Source: Betaproteobacteria bacterium (GTDB taxonomy: Bacteria; Pseudomonadota; Gammaproteobacteria; Burkholderiales; Rhodocyclaceae). From it: DNA of 64,000 nt. The stretch spans positions 522,001 through 586,000 of the forward strand of contig JADJXY010000001.1 in the NCBI GenBank assembly GCA_016720065.1, read 5' to 3'. This document shows, in pieces, positions 54,469 to 63,829 of the stretch. How positions within the stretch are numbered: the stretch's first letter is position 1; every line of letters begins with the position of its first letter. The position numbers and the translations under genes are program-made. The notes beneath the pieces were generated by a model, which worked only from the letters and a program-made list of their open reading frames with translations, was not told the origin of the DNA and made no database searches.

Positions 54469-56409
54469 ATGCCGTACCTTCGCGGAGACAGGCTCGGGGA
54501 CGCGGTTTTCTGGTTCTGGGCGGGGGCTATGTGTCTGGTCATCGCAACCCCCTACATCGGCATTGACCACGATGCCCGACTCTATATGGTCGGCGCCCTT
54601 CACTTCCTTGACCCCGGTCGCTATGCGCGGGATATCTGGTTCCTCGACGGCTCGCAGGATCGCTGGTCCCTTTTCTCGCCCCTGCTCGCCCAATTCGTCA
54701 GCCTCTTCGATATCGAGGGGGGGGCCATGGTTGCGACCCTGTGCCAGGGGGGGCTCTTTCTCGTCTCCGCCTACGGCTTCAGCCGTGCGACCCTGCGCCA
54801 ACCGGCAAGTCTCTTGCTGTTTCTGTTGCTGCTGGTCTATCCGATCTGTTACTCCCCCAAGGGCATGCTGTTCGTCCGCGAGGGTTTCGTCTCGGCCCGC
54901 ATGGTGGGGATTGCGTTCTCCTTGCTTGGGTTGGCCGCCTGCCTTAAGGGAAGGACGGTAGCCGGAGCCCTGTGGCATGGCCTCGCCATGAGCATTCATC
55001 CCATCATGGCGGTCGGCCCTGCCGCGGTCAGTCTTCTGCTGCGCATGCCGGTGCGGGGGCAAGTCTTTGTGAGCCTCCTGGGCAGCCTCGCGCTGGGGGG
55101 CGCATTCTGGGCCGGCGCAGCGGGTGGGCTGGCAATTATGGATGCCGATTGGTGGGCCTATGTCGACCTCGCGGCCCTGGTGTCTATTGGTGACTGGATC
55201 GCCGCCAGTGCGAGCCACTGGCTCTCCCTCTTTGCCTTGCTTATTGTTGCCGGTCGGCATGGCAACAGGGGCTTGCGCCCTTTCTACCAACTCGTCGTCT
55301 TGGTGTCTGCGGTTGCGGTCCTGGTGTCAGTTCTGGCTGGCGTGTATCTCCAGGTCGCCATCCTTCTTCAGGCGCAACTATGGCGGACGCTCTGGCTTGC
55401 CTATGCGGCAGGTCTGGTTGCTCTGGTCGACCTGGGGTGCCGCCATCTCGTGCGCCGACATGCGTCTAACCGCGAGGCCAGCTTGCTTCTGGCGGCACTT
55501 GGGCTGGTATTCCCATCCTGGGGGGGCTTGTTGCTCGCCGTTTTGACGCTCGTCCATCGCGTGGCGCCCTCGTCCTTCTCCAAGCTCCTTGCCGAGTTGC
55601 GTGCCCGCAGGCTTGTGGTGCTGATCGTATCAGCGGTGCTGATTTCCATGGCGCTACCCGGCTATTTCCTCGATTGGGCATTGGCGTCGGGAAGCGTGAA
55701 TGTCCCCGATCCCATGATTGATACCCTTTTAGGATTCCTGCGCACGGGGGGATATGGTCTGATGGCCGTGCTTGCCTGGCTTTTCGGACGGGGCTTGTTG
55801 GCTCGGTCGCCATGGCTTGCAACGTTGATGCTTGTCCCCCTGACGGTCACTGCCCTGATGAGCTGGGATGCTCGGCCGGCGGAAAAGCGGGCACTGGAGG
55901 ATCGCTATGCGCTGAGCGGAGCGCGCAGTCGCTTTTTCGGGCTCATTCCCAGGGGAAGCGTGGTGTTCTGGAATCGTGCTGCGGAACGCGTGTGGTTCGA
56001 ACTGGGGACCGCGGGTTATGCTGGTACGCTTCATTCCACGGGTATGGTATTTTCGCGGGAGAGGACGCGTTTACTGTCGGTACGTTTAATCGGGGTTGCT
56101 TTGGCGTCACGAAATCGAGAGCAGTTGGATGCAGCCATTGCGAGCGGTGCAGTCATCGAATCGCTGTTGCGCCGGGACAGCTCGGCCGAGGCGCCGATTG
56201 ATCCTTTCCTGCTGGCTGCTTACGAAAGTCTTTCCTCCATGACGCCCTTCGGCTTGCGGACTCTTTGCCGCGACCGGCAGCTCGATTATGTCGTGGATAC
56301 GCTCTTCGTGTCTGGCGTATCCGCGATTCCAGTGCAGGAAGAGATTCTGGGCCGCAGACAGCAATATTTTATCTATTCATGTCGAGCGTTCGATGAGATC
56401 CATCGATAG
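54469..56409 (+). CDS. Large polytopic membrane protein, possible glycosyltransferase
   Basis: A 646-residue protein with about thirteen hydrophobic helices and a C-terminal soluble part (~480-646). ATPYIGIDHDARLYMVGAL near residues 24-45 has the acidic first-loop pattern seen in GT-C glycosyltransferases. I cannot assign a family with confidence. Its neighbours (GtrA- and GtrB-like) suggest a GtrC-type role in moving a lipid-linked sugar onto a target. ATG 54469 is used; a TTG at 54463 is also in frame. The 138-base gap upstream shows no clear promoter. Confidence 0.75.
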   Translation: MPYLRGDRLGDAVFWFWAGAMCLVIATPYIGIDHDARLYMVGALHFLDPGRYARDIWFLDGSQDRWSLFSPLLAQFVSLFDIEGGAMVATLCQGGLFLVSAYGFSRATLRQPASLLLFLLLLVYPICYSPKGMLFVREGFVSARMVGIAFSLLGLAACLKGRTVAGALWHGLAMSIHPIMAVGPAAVSLLLRMPVRGQVFVSLLGSLALGGAFWAGAAGGLAIMDADWWAYVDLAALVSIGDWIAASASHWLSLFALLIVAGRHGNRGLRPFYQLVVLVSAVAVLVSVLAGVYLQVAILLQAQLWRTLWLAYAAGLVALVDLGCRHLVRRHASNREASLLLAALGLVFPSWGGLLLAVLTLVHRVAPSSFSKLLAELRARRLVVLIVSAVLISMALPGYFLDWALASGSVNVPDPMIDTLLGFLRTGGYGLMAVLAWLFGRGLLARSPWLATLMLVPLTVTALMSWDARPAEKRALEDRYALSGARSRFFGLIPRGSVVFWNRAAERVWFELGTAGYAGTLHSTGMVFSRERTRLLSVRLIGVALASRNREQLDAAIASGAVIESLLRRDSSAEAPIDPFLLAAYESLSSMTPFGLRTLCRDRQLDYVVDTLFVSGVSAIPVQEEILGRRQQYFIYSCRAFDEIHR

Positions 56410-56839
56410 CGCCAAAGAACTCTTTGGAGGGGTTCGGCGTGGTCTTTGTGCACGTTCTGTCGGACCATCGATCACCCGCGAGTTCCTGCGATATTTTCTG
56501 GTCAGCGCATTTGCCTTGCTGGTGGACACCGGAGTTCTGCTGTTGCTTTCCGCGGTTTTGCACTATCTGCTGGCCGCGACGATCAGTTTTTGCATAGGGG
56601 CTGTTGTCCATTACCTGCTGTCTCTCATTTTTGTCTTCCGCCGGCGGCGGCTGGAGAGGCGTCAGGCGCTCGAATTTCTGCTCTACCTCGCTGGCGGGGT
56701 GCTGGCGCTGCTGGTCAATTTGGCCGTGATCGCCGGGGGGGTGGAATTGTTCTCGCTGTCGCTGTTGATGGCGAAGCTGATCGCTGCGGTTTCGTCGTTC
56801 CTGTGCGGGTTTGTTTTTCGAAAGGCGCTATTGTTTTGA
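56393..56839 (+). CDS. GtrA-like membrane protein (putative lipid-sugar flippase)
   Basis: A 148-residue protein with four membrane helices starting at EFLRYFLVSAFALLVDTGVLLLL, and FIFVFRRRR- and FVFRKALLF-type ends after helices, all typical of GtrA. The family is thought to flip polyprenyl-phosphate-linked sugars. It starts 17 bases inside the preceding gene. Confidence 0.86.
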   Translation: MRSIDSAKELFGGVRRGLCARSVGPSITREFLRYFLVSAFALLVDTGVLLLLSAVLHYLLAATISFCIGAVVHYLLSLIFVFRRRRLERRQALEFLLYLAGGVLALLVNLAVIAGGVELFSLSLLMAKLIAAVSSFLCGFVFRKALLF

Positions 56840-56874
56840 ACGAAGGGTGTGGAGCAATTGAAAGTGCGGAGGGC

Positions 56875-58461
56875 ATGGTGGATCGGCCTCGCGTCGTCAT
56901 TATCGGAGCCGGGCCGGCAGGACTGACTGCCGCACTCGAACTCGTCCGTAGCGGCAGGGCATATCCCGTCGTTCTTGAGGCGTCCCGTGAAATTGGAGGG
57001 ATATCGCGGACCGTCAATTACAAGGGCAACCGGATGGATATTGGCGGGCATCGGTTCTTTTCCAAGTCAGACTGGGTGATGGAATGGTGGCGGTCAATAT
57101 TGCCCATTACTGACGAAGATTCTGAGCTTGCGGAAACGACGATCGCTTACAGAAACAAGACGCGGTCGGTTCGTGTCGATGGACAGCAGGCCGGCAAGAC
57201 GCTTCGGGTTCGTCGTCGCCTTTCGCGCATTTATTTTTTGAGAAAATATTTTGACTACCCCATCAAATTGAACCGCAACACCCTGTCCAACCTCGGTGGG
57301 GCGAGAGTTCTCAGGATTGCGGCAAGCTACGCTTGGGCAAATGCCTTCCCCAGACGACCGGAAAAAACGCTGGAGGATTTTCTGCGCAATCGCTTCGGCC
57401 GGGAGTTGTATCGAACATTCTTCCGCGACTACACCGAGAAGGTCTGGGGGGTTCCTTGCCAGGAGATCAGCGCAGAATGGGGAGCGCAGCGGATCAAAGG
57501 ACTTTCTGTCCTGGCAGCCTTGCGCCATGCTTTGAAGCGCAGTCGGGCTCCGGCAGGCGTGGGGGACCGGCAGGATCTGCCGACGAGTCTGGTCGAGCGC
57601 TTTCTGTATCCTTCCTTGGGTCCAGGGCAACTGTGGGAAGAAGTTGCGCGGCAGGTGGTCGCGGGGGGGGGAGAGATTCACCTAGGGTGCAGAGTTTCTG
57701 GATTCGACCGCGACGAACGGGTGATACGAGCCGTGCGCTGCCAGGACGAGGGGGGGGAGGCGAGCCACTTTGTCGGTGACTATTTCGTCTCGACTATGCC
57801 GGTCAAGGATCTCGTCGGCGGGATGAGTCCTCCAGCCCCCGTGAAGGTGGCGGAAATTGCATCAGCATTGCCGTACCGGGATTTCATTACCGTTGGGTTG
57901 CTCGTTGCGCGCATGCAAGCGAACACCCAGGCCCGGAGCGACCATCCTCGCAACATGCCGCCGGACAACTGGATCTACATTCAGGAGAGCGACGTGCGCA
58001 TTGGCCGTCTCCAGGTATTCAACAACTGGAGCCCGGATCTGGTTGCCGACCGGAACACCATCTGGCTAGGTCTCGAGTATTTTTGCCAGGAGGGCGACGA
58101 TCTCTGGTCGCTTTCCGATGAGGACATGCGGCGTCTTGCCGTGACCGAGCTTGCGCGCATCGGCATGGTCGACCCGGCGGATGTTCTCGATGGGACTGTT
58201 ATCCGTGTTCCCAAGTCCTACCCTGCCTACTTCGGCGCTTATCAGCAGTTTCAAACCGTGAGGGAGTGGTTGGACGGTTTCGAGAATTTGTTTCTGATCG
58301 GAAGAAACGGAATGCATCGCTACAACAACCAGGATCATTCGATGCTGACTGCGAAGCTTGCGGTGGAGGCCATTCTTTCGGGCAGCAGCGACAAGACCGC
58401 GATCTGGGAAGTCAACATTGATGACGACTATCACGAGGAAAAGCGGGGCGAGGATGGGTGA
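56875..58461 (+). CDS. FAD-dependent oxidoreductase (amine-oxidase/UDP-galactopyranose-mutase-like)
   Basis: A 528-residue flavoprotein. The Rossmann FAD motif VVIIGAGPAGLTAALEL is at residue 6, with EASREIGGISRTV and MDIGGHRFFSK next and a C-terminal FAD contact region NLFLIGRNGMHRYNNQDHS. Such proteins in glycan clusters are commonly annotated as amine oxidases, but the substrate is unclear. ATG 56875 follows GGAGG by 3 bases; an open extension upstream overlaps gtrA and is ignored. Confidence 0.88.
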   Translation: MVDRPRVVIIGAGPAGLTAALELVRSGRAYPVVLEASREIGGISRTVNYKGNRMDIGGHRFFSKSDWVMEWWRSILPITDEDSELAETTIAYRNKTRSVRVDGQQAGKTLRVRRRLSRIYFLRKYFDYPIKLNRNTLSNLGGARVLRIAASYAWANAFPRRPEKTLEDFLRNRFGRELYRTFFRDYTEKVWGVPCQEISAEWGAQRIKGLSVLAALRHALKRSRAPAGVGDRQDLPTSLVERFLYPSLGPGQLWEEVARQVVAGGGEIHLGCRVSGFDRDERVIRAVRCQDEGGEASHFVGDYFVSTMPVKDLVGGMSPPAPVKVAEIASALPYRDFITVGLLVARMQANTQARSDHPRNMPPDNWIYIQESDVRIGRLQVFNNWSPDLVADRNTIWLGLEYFCQEGDDLWSLSDEDMRRLAVTELARIGMVDPADVLDGTVIRVPKSYPAYFGAYQQFQTVREWLDGFENLFLIGRNGMHRYNNQDHSMLTAKLAVEAILSGSSDKTAIWEVNIDDDYHEEKRGEDG

Positions 58462-59653
58462 TCGACTGCATGCGCCTGACGAGGATGGGCCGCCCGGGGA
58501 TGACGTCATGGTCTCGGCGGTCATGCCATGCCTGAACGAGGAACAGACCTTGGGTCTGTGCATCGAGAAGGCCCAGCGGTGCTTCGCACGACTGGGCCTT
58601 ACGGGTGAGGTCGTGGTTGCGGACAATGGTTCGACGGATCGTTCTGTGGCGATTGCGGAATCCCTTGGGGCGCGGGTCGTGCACGAGTCGCGCCGCGGCT
58701 ACGGTGCAGCGCTGCTCGCAGGAATTGGGGCGGCTAGAGGGGGGATCATCGTGATGGCCGACGCCGACGATTCCTACGACTGGGAGGCCATGGACGATTT
58801 CATCGCCGCGGTCCGGGGCGGATCAGACCTGGTTATGGGCAATCGCTTCCGGGGCGGTATCGAGCCGGGCGCAATGCCTCCGTTGCATCGCTATTTTGGT
58901 AACCCGGTTCTGTCCTGGCTGGCCGGGCTCATGTACCGAATACCGGTCGGGGACTTTCACTGTGGAATGCGCGCTTTCTCGCGCGATGCCTTTGCACGCA
59001 TTTCCGTTCGCACGACGGGAATGGAGTTCGCGACGGAAATGGTGGTGAACGCGGCTCGTGCCGGGCTTCGCATTACCGAGATTCCTACTCGCCTGTTTCC
59101 CGACAAGCGGGATCGGCCACCGCATTTGCGCTCGTTCAGGGACGGCTGGCGCCACTTGCGCTTCATGCTCACCTACGCCCCGGACTACCTGTACGTGGGG
59201 CCGGGTGCAGCGCTCTTTTTCGCTGGGGTCTTGGGGATGGCATTGCTCGCTGCGGGGCCCGCGGAACTTGGCGGATTTCGCCTCGGCATTCATTTCTTGG
59301 CTTTGGCCAGCCTGCTTACCCTGCTTGGTGCGAATGTCGTTGGATTCGGGATGCTGGCCCAACTGATCAATTCCCGGCACAAAGCCATCGAAAATGACTC
59401 CTTCTTCGGGTGGCTGCTGCGCTATTTCACCCTTGAGCGGGGTATGGTTCTGGGCGGCCTGCTCTGTTTGGGAGGGGGGCTGGTCGATGCCTGGATATTT
59501 TTCGAGTGGCTCGCAAGAAATCGCGGGGACATGAAGGACACTGTGCATCTTGCCTTTGTCGCGTCAACGATCGTCGTGCTGGGAGTCAATACACTTTTTG
59601 GCGTATTCCTCTTCAATATGGTCCGGGAAGAGACAGGGGCATGGAAGGCTTGA
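58454..59653 (+). CDS. Family 2 glycosyltransferase, GtrB/dolichol-phosphate-mannose-synthase-like
   Basis: A 399-residue protein. The GT-A domain (~15-240) has SAVMPCLNEEQTLGLCI, VVVADNGSTDRSV, the DxD-type MADADDSYDW and MGNRFRGGIEPGAMP. Several membrane helices (~245-390) follow. It probably charges polyprenyl phosphate with a sugar for the GtrA-like flippase two genes upstream. It overlaps the oxidoreductase gene by 8 bases. Confidence 0.9.
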   Translation: MGDRLHAPDEDGPPGDDVMVSAVMPCLNEEQTLGLCIEKAQRCFARLGLTGEVVVADNGSTDRSVAIAESLGARVVHESRRGYGAALLAGIGAARGGIIVMADADDSYDWEAMDDFIAAVRGGSDLVMGNRFRGGIEPGAMPPLHRYFGNPVLSWLAGLMYRIPVGDFHCGMRAFSRDAFARISVRTTGMEFATEMVVNAARAGLRITEIPTRLFPDKRDRPPHLRSFRDGWRHLRFMLTYAPDYLYVGPGAALFFAGVLGMALLAAGPAELGGFRLGIHFLALASLLTLLGANVVGFGMLAQLINSRHKAIENDSFFGWLLRYFTLERGMVLGGLLCLGGGLVDAWIFFEWLARNRGDMKDTVHLAFVASTIVVLGVNTLFGVFLFNMVREETGAWKA

Positions 59654-60561
59654 TCGAAGGCGAGGCATTTGAGGCTTCCGGGGGCCACTCCTTCGGGGAA
59701 GCAGCCGCGGTTCCGGGGAAAGGGGAAGTGTTGGTTTCGATCATTACCGCGACCTACAATGCGGGCGCCATGCTTCGCCATACCATCCGGTCGCTGCGGG
59801 AACAGGTATTTCGGGACTTCGAGTGGATCGTCATCGACGGTGGTTCGACCGATGGTACGTTCCAACTCCTTGAGGGCAACAAGGACTTGCTCAGCTACTG
59901 GGTGAGCGAGCCGGATTCCGGGATATACGATGCGTGGAACAAGGCTTGTGCGCATATTCACGGTCAGTGGGTACTGTTTTTGGGGGCCGGTGACGTTCTG
60001 GCGGCGCCGGACGTCCTGGGTCGCGTGGCGCCTTATCTTGACGCTGCGGATGCGAGCCAGTCGCTGGTTTATGGCCGCATGCAGTATCTCTCTGCCGGAA
60101 AGCGCGTGGTGCTGGAAGAGGTCGGTCAAGCCTGGGAAGAGATAGCGGGGCGTTGGGAGATCGGGCGCTGGGTTCTTCCGCCACACGGGGCAATTTTCCA
60201 TCGAGTGAGCCTGTTCTCCGGATCGGAACCCTTCGATGCGCGCTACAGGATTGCGGCGGACGCCAAATTGCTGCTCTCGGTGGTGCGCGAGGTTTCACCT
60301 CTGTTCGTGCCAGTGACCATTTCCGCGGCGCCTATCGGAGGGACCTCTTTTCGTCTGGATTCGGCTCGCCGGATGGCAGTGGAGCTGAGCGCAATCAATC
60401 ATGAACTCGGGCTGGTCGTTCCCTTGCGACATCGGCTCGAAGAGGGCCTACGTCTGGCGATCATCGATGTCCTCCTCTGCATTCCGCCTGCGTTGGCCCA
60501 TAGGGTTGCGGACGCATTGCGGCGGGTCTGCGGTCGTCCGCAGCGGTGGTCGGTGGAGTAG
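59641..60561 (+). CDS. Family 2 glycosyltransferase
   Basis: A 306-residue enzyme with the N-terminal motif VSIITATYNAGAMLRHTIRSL, VIDGGSTDGTFQLL, EPDSGIYDAWNKACAHIHGQWVLFLGAGD (DxG form of the metal site) and GRMQYLS. This subtype is common in O-antigen and exopolysaccharide clusters. No membrane helices were seen. It starts 13 bases inside the previous gene. Confidence 0.9.
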   Translation: MEGLIEGEAFEASGGHSFGEAAAVPGKGEVLVSIITATYNAGAMLRHTIRSLREQVFRDFEWIVIDGGSTDGTFQLLEGNKDLLSYWVSEPDSGIYDAWNKACAHIHGQWVLFLGAGDVLAAPDVLGRVAPYLDAADASQSLVYGRMQYLSAGKRVVLEEVGQAWEEIAGRWEIGRWVLPPHGAIFHRVSLFSGSEPFDARYRIAADAKLLLSVVREVSPLFVPVTISAAPIGGTSFRLDSARRMAVELSAINHELGLVVPLRHRLEEGLRLAIIDVLLCIPPALAHRVADALRRVCGRPQRWSVE

Positions 60562-60571
60562 TGCGGAAGCC

Positions 60572-61831
60572 GTGATTCAATCACTGCATCTCGCGCTTCT
60601 GGCGCTGGGTACGCTTGCCTGCGGCATGGCCGGCCAGTGGTTACTGTTTACCGTTATCGGTGCGGGTGAAGAAACAGACGCGTATTTTGCTGCTCTTGTG
60701 GTGCCGCAGGTATTCCTGGCGATCGTGGGGGGGGCGCTCTTGCACGCGCTGGTCCCGCTGCTGGCTCAATACGAAGCGCCGGATCGTCGGCGCCTTGTGT
60801 GGGCCCTGCTGCTGCGGGGGATCGGTCCAACCCTGGCGGCCGTCTCCTTCTTGGCCCTGACAGCGCCCCTTTGGATGCGATTGATCGCGCCGGGTTTTTC
60901 GGGCTCACAGTGGGATCAGTCGATAGCCCAGGCGCGCATCCAGGCGCTGGCACTTGGTGTCTCGTTGATTGCCCTGTTGCTCGCAGCAGGAGCGCAGGCT
61001 GCGGGACGATCCAGGCGGGTCGAGCGTGCTTCGTTTGCCGGAGCGCTCTTGAATCTGGCAATCATCGCCTGGCTGGTGTCGTCTTTGGGCGCGCTATCGG
61101 CTGCCTGGGCTAATGTCGGGCGGGCCGTGCTCCAGTGCTTGCTGATCGTTCCTCTCTTTGGCTTGCCGGTATTCGGCGATCAACGGGGGGATATTCTCCC
61201 GACACTCTGGGGGAGGATGCGGCCGCTACTCGTCGGGACTTCACTGCCCAAGGCTGATCCACTCATCGACCGCAATCTGATGTCGCTCACCGCGGACGGT
61301 ACGCTGTCGCTTTTCCAGTTGGCTCAAGTGCTGATCTCCAGTGTGATCGAGATCATCAATAGGGCGTGGGTCGCGCCGGCTTTGCCAGTCCTTGCACGGT
61401 GTGCGGAGGCCCCGGTCGAGTACGCCCAAAGGGTAAGGGGACTCATGCTTACGATAAGCTTGATCACTGTTGCCGTTGTCTTTCCATTGGTTGTCGTCGG
61501 TCACGGCCTGCTTCAGTGGGTGTTGGAACACGGCCGTTTTTCCGGGGACGACGTTACCCGTCTGTGGTGGATCATGGTGGGGCTGGCGGGCGTCCTGATC
61601 GGAGGTGGCTTGGGGCAGGCAGGATCGGCTGCCTTCTACGCACGTGGCGATACGCTTACTCCGGCACGGCTTGCTCTAACATCCTTCTGCGTTTTTGCGC
61701 CGCTCAAGGTGGGGGCGTTCTTCATTCTGGGATTGCCCGGGCTGGTGGTGGCCTGCAGTGCCTACTACCTGACCAACGCGTTGATTTTGACTGTCATGCT
61801 GCGTCGTCTTCCAGGGTGGCCTAAGCCGTGA
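60572..61831 (+). CDS. MurJ/MviN-like lipid flippase
   Basis: A 419-residue protein with about twelve helices. The N-terminal GAGEETDAYFAALVVPQVFLAIVGGALLHALVPLL and the STSLPKADPLIDRNLMS-like middle match the MVF (MurJ/Wzx) superfamily. At 419 residues it is shorter than MurJ (about 510), so it more likely exports a cluster-specific lipid-linked glycan than lipid II. GTG 60572 follows GCGGAAG. Confidence 0.85.
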   Translation: MIQSLHLALLALGTLACGMAGQWLLFTVIGAGEETDAYFAALVVPQVFLAIVGGALLHALVPLLAQYEAPDRRRLVWALLLRGIGPTLAAVSFLALTAPLWMRLIAPGFSGSQWDQSIAQARIQALALGVSLIALLLAAGAQAAGRSRRVERASFAGALLNLAIIAWLVSSLGALSAAWANVGRAVLQCLLIVPLFGLPVFGDQRGDILPTLWGRMRPLLVGTSLPKADPLIDRNLMSLTADGTLSLFQLAQVLISSVIEIINRAWVAPALPVLARCAEAPVEYAQRVRGLMLTISLITVAVVFPLVVVGHGLLQWVLEHGRFSGDDVTRLWWIMVGLAGVLIGGGLGQAGSAAFYARGDTLTPARLALTSFCVFAPLKVGAFFILGLPGLVVACSAYYLTNALILTVMLRRLPGWPKP

Positions 61832-62781
61832 ATACCTTAAACGTCCGGACAGAAACCGTGCCTTGTCCCCTCGGGTGCACGCCGGGTGAGGATCAGGTCA
61901 CCGTAGGGCACGACCGTCTATGTGGAGGTCCGGGGCAGTTTCCGGTGGTTCGTTGTCGCGCGTGTGGCCTGATGCGCACCAATCCGCGGCCAGATGCAAC
62001 GTCGCTCCATGCCTACTATCCCGACGACTATGCCCCTTACGAGACGTCTGCAGTGGCAATTGGCGTGCCTGCGCCACGCCGCCCGTGGCTGTTGAGGATA
62101 CTCCAGCGCCTGGTCGATTCGCGATCGCAATGGTTGCCCACCCTTGTCCCGGGCAAGATGCTGGAATTTGGCTGCGCTTCCGGCGGATTCCTGGCAAAGA
62201 TGCGCGCACGGGGCTGGTCGGTCGAAGGCGTCGATATCTCACCTGTTGCTACGGCCTGCGCGCGGGAACACGGACTGGCCGTGCATACCGGCACGCTCGA
62301 TTCGCTCCCCGTCGAGGCTGGTACCTTTGACCTTGTAGTTGGGTGGATGGCCCTCGAACACCTGCCTGATCCGGTCGAGGCCTTGCGCTTTCTGCATGGT
62401 CGTACCCGCCCTGGGGGCTGGCTGGTGATTTCCATTCCCAATGCGGCTGCATTCGAGTTTCGCATTTTTGGCCGGTACTGGTACGCGCTTCAAGTGCCGG
62501 CACACCTTTTTCATTTCACGCCGACGACCATGAACAATTTGCTGCTGGCCGCGGGTTGGCGTCCGCAAGGGGTGTTTCACCATCGATCCGCCGCCAATCT
62601 GGTGGGGAGCCTGGGGCATCTGCTCGAAGATTCAGGTTGTCAAAAAATTGGAGCGGCACTGGTTCGCGGAGTGTCGCGCTCGCCCGCCCTCCACGCACTT
62701 ATGTGGCCGTTGGCGCTGGTTCTTGGCTTGCTTCGCCAGTCCGGGCGCATGACCGTCTGGGCGAGGAAATCGGATGCTTGA
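61828..62781 (+). CDS. Class I SAM-dependent methyltransferase with zinc-ribbon start
   Basis: A 317-residue protein. Two Cys pairs at the start (CPLGC and CRACGLMRTNP) suggest a zinc ribbon. SAM-binding motif LEFGCASGGFLAKM is near residue 112, with VEGVDISPVAT and FDLVVGWMALEHLPDP following. This architecture is common in sugar-methylating enzymes of surface glycan clusters. GTG 61828 overlaps the flippase stop. Confidence 0.88.
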   Translation: MNTLNVRTETVPCPLGCTPGEDQVTVGHDRLCGGPGQFPVVRCRACGLMRTNPRPDATSLHAYYPDDYAPYETSAVAIGVPAPRRPWLLRILQRLVDSRSQWLPTLVPGKMLEFGCASGGFLAKMRARGWSVEGVDISPVATACAREHGLAVHTGTLDSLPVEAGTFDLVVGWMALEHLPDPVEALRFLHGRTRPGGWLVISIPNAAAFEFRIFGRYWYALQVPAHLFHFTPTTMNNLLLAAGWRPQGVFHHRSAANLVGSLGHLLEDSGCQKIGAALVRGVSRSPALHALMWPLALVLGLLRQSGRMTVWARKSDA

Positions 62782-63829
62782 AGTGGCGGCGCTCACCGCC
62801 GGATGGCATGTTCCGTCCTCGCGGTTTCGTATACGGCAGCATATTCCTCGCCTGGCGACGGTGGGGGTCCGTGTGACGGAGTACTGCCCGCCCATCAGCA
62901 AGTACGCTGAAATTCCAGGATTCGGGGCTTCGGTACCGTTCCGATACAAGTTTCCGCTGACGGGGATCTTGTGGCTGTGCAAGGTGGTAGCCAGTGTTCC
63001 AGGGGTTCTGGGGTCGTACAGGAAGGATGTCACCTGGCTTAGCCGCGACCTGGTCGTCGGCTTGCCCACTCTGGAGCCCATTCTGAAGTCCCCTTTGGTC
63101 CTTGATGTCGACGACGCCATCTGGTGCACGTGGCCACTGGGCAGCGCATCGGCGCGCATGAGCGCACGCCGATCTGCCCTCGTCCTGGCTGGCAACGCCA
63201 CTTTGGCGGGGTGGTTTGCCGACTACGCGCGCCGCGTTGAGATTGTCCCTACTGCCGTGGACGTTGACCGCTTTGTTCCGATCACCAATTCGAACCCGCG
63301 TGCGACGCTGACCCTCGGATGGATCGGGTCGGGATCAAATCTGGCTTACCTGCAGGATATTGTGCCGGCCCTGGCCGAGGTGATGAGACGGCGTTCGGAA
63401 GTGAGACTCCGCATCGTGAGCAATATGGCGCCGCGATTTTCAGGCCTGCAAGGGTCGCGGGTGGATTATGTGCCCTGGAGCACCACAGGGGAGGTTCAGG
63501 CAATACAGGGGATGGACATTGGCCTGATGCCGATGCCGGACAATGAATGGACGCGCGGCAAGTGCAGTTTCAAAATGCTGCAGTACCTCGCCTGCGGGAA
63601 GGCGGCGGTGGTTTCCCCCGTGGGCATGAACAAGGAGGTGCTGGCTCAGGCGGAAGTCGGTCTTGGCCCTAGGAACAGGGACGAGTGGGTCGATGCGCTT
63701 GTCGCGCTCATAGACGATGCGGGCGAACGTGGACGCCTCGGCGCGAATGGGCGGCAGCTTGTCGAACGGTGCTATGCGGCAAGAGTGATCGCCGATCGCA
63801 TTGCGGGTCTGTTGTCGACGTTGACATGA
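62774..63829 (+). CDS. Family 4-like glycosyltransferase
   Basis: A 351-residue GT-B enzyme. LVLDVDDAIWCTWPLG in the first half and LTLGWIGSGSNLAYLQDI, DIGLMPMPDNEWTRGKCSFKM and LQYLACGKAAVVSPVGMNKEV in the second half are characteristic of this glycan-cluster group. It overlaps the methyltransferase by 8 bases and the next gene by 4. Confidence 0.9.
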   Translation: MLEVAALTAGWHVPSSRFRIRQHIPRLATVGVRVTEYCPPISKYAEIPGFGASVPFRYKFPLTGILWLCKVVASVPGVLGSYRKDVTWLSRDLVVGLPTLEPILKSPLVLDVDDAIWCTWPLGSASARMSARRSALVLAGNATLAGWFADYARRVEIVPTAVDVDRFVPITNSNPRATLTLGWIGSGSNLAYLQDIVPALAEVMRRRSEVRLRIVSNMAPRFSGLQGSRVDYVPWSTTGEVQAIQGMDIGLMPMPDNEWTRGKCSFKMLQYLACGKAAVVSPVGMNKEVLAQAEVGLGPRNRDEWVDALVALIDDAGERGRLGANGRQLVERCYAARVIADRIAGLLSTLT

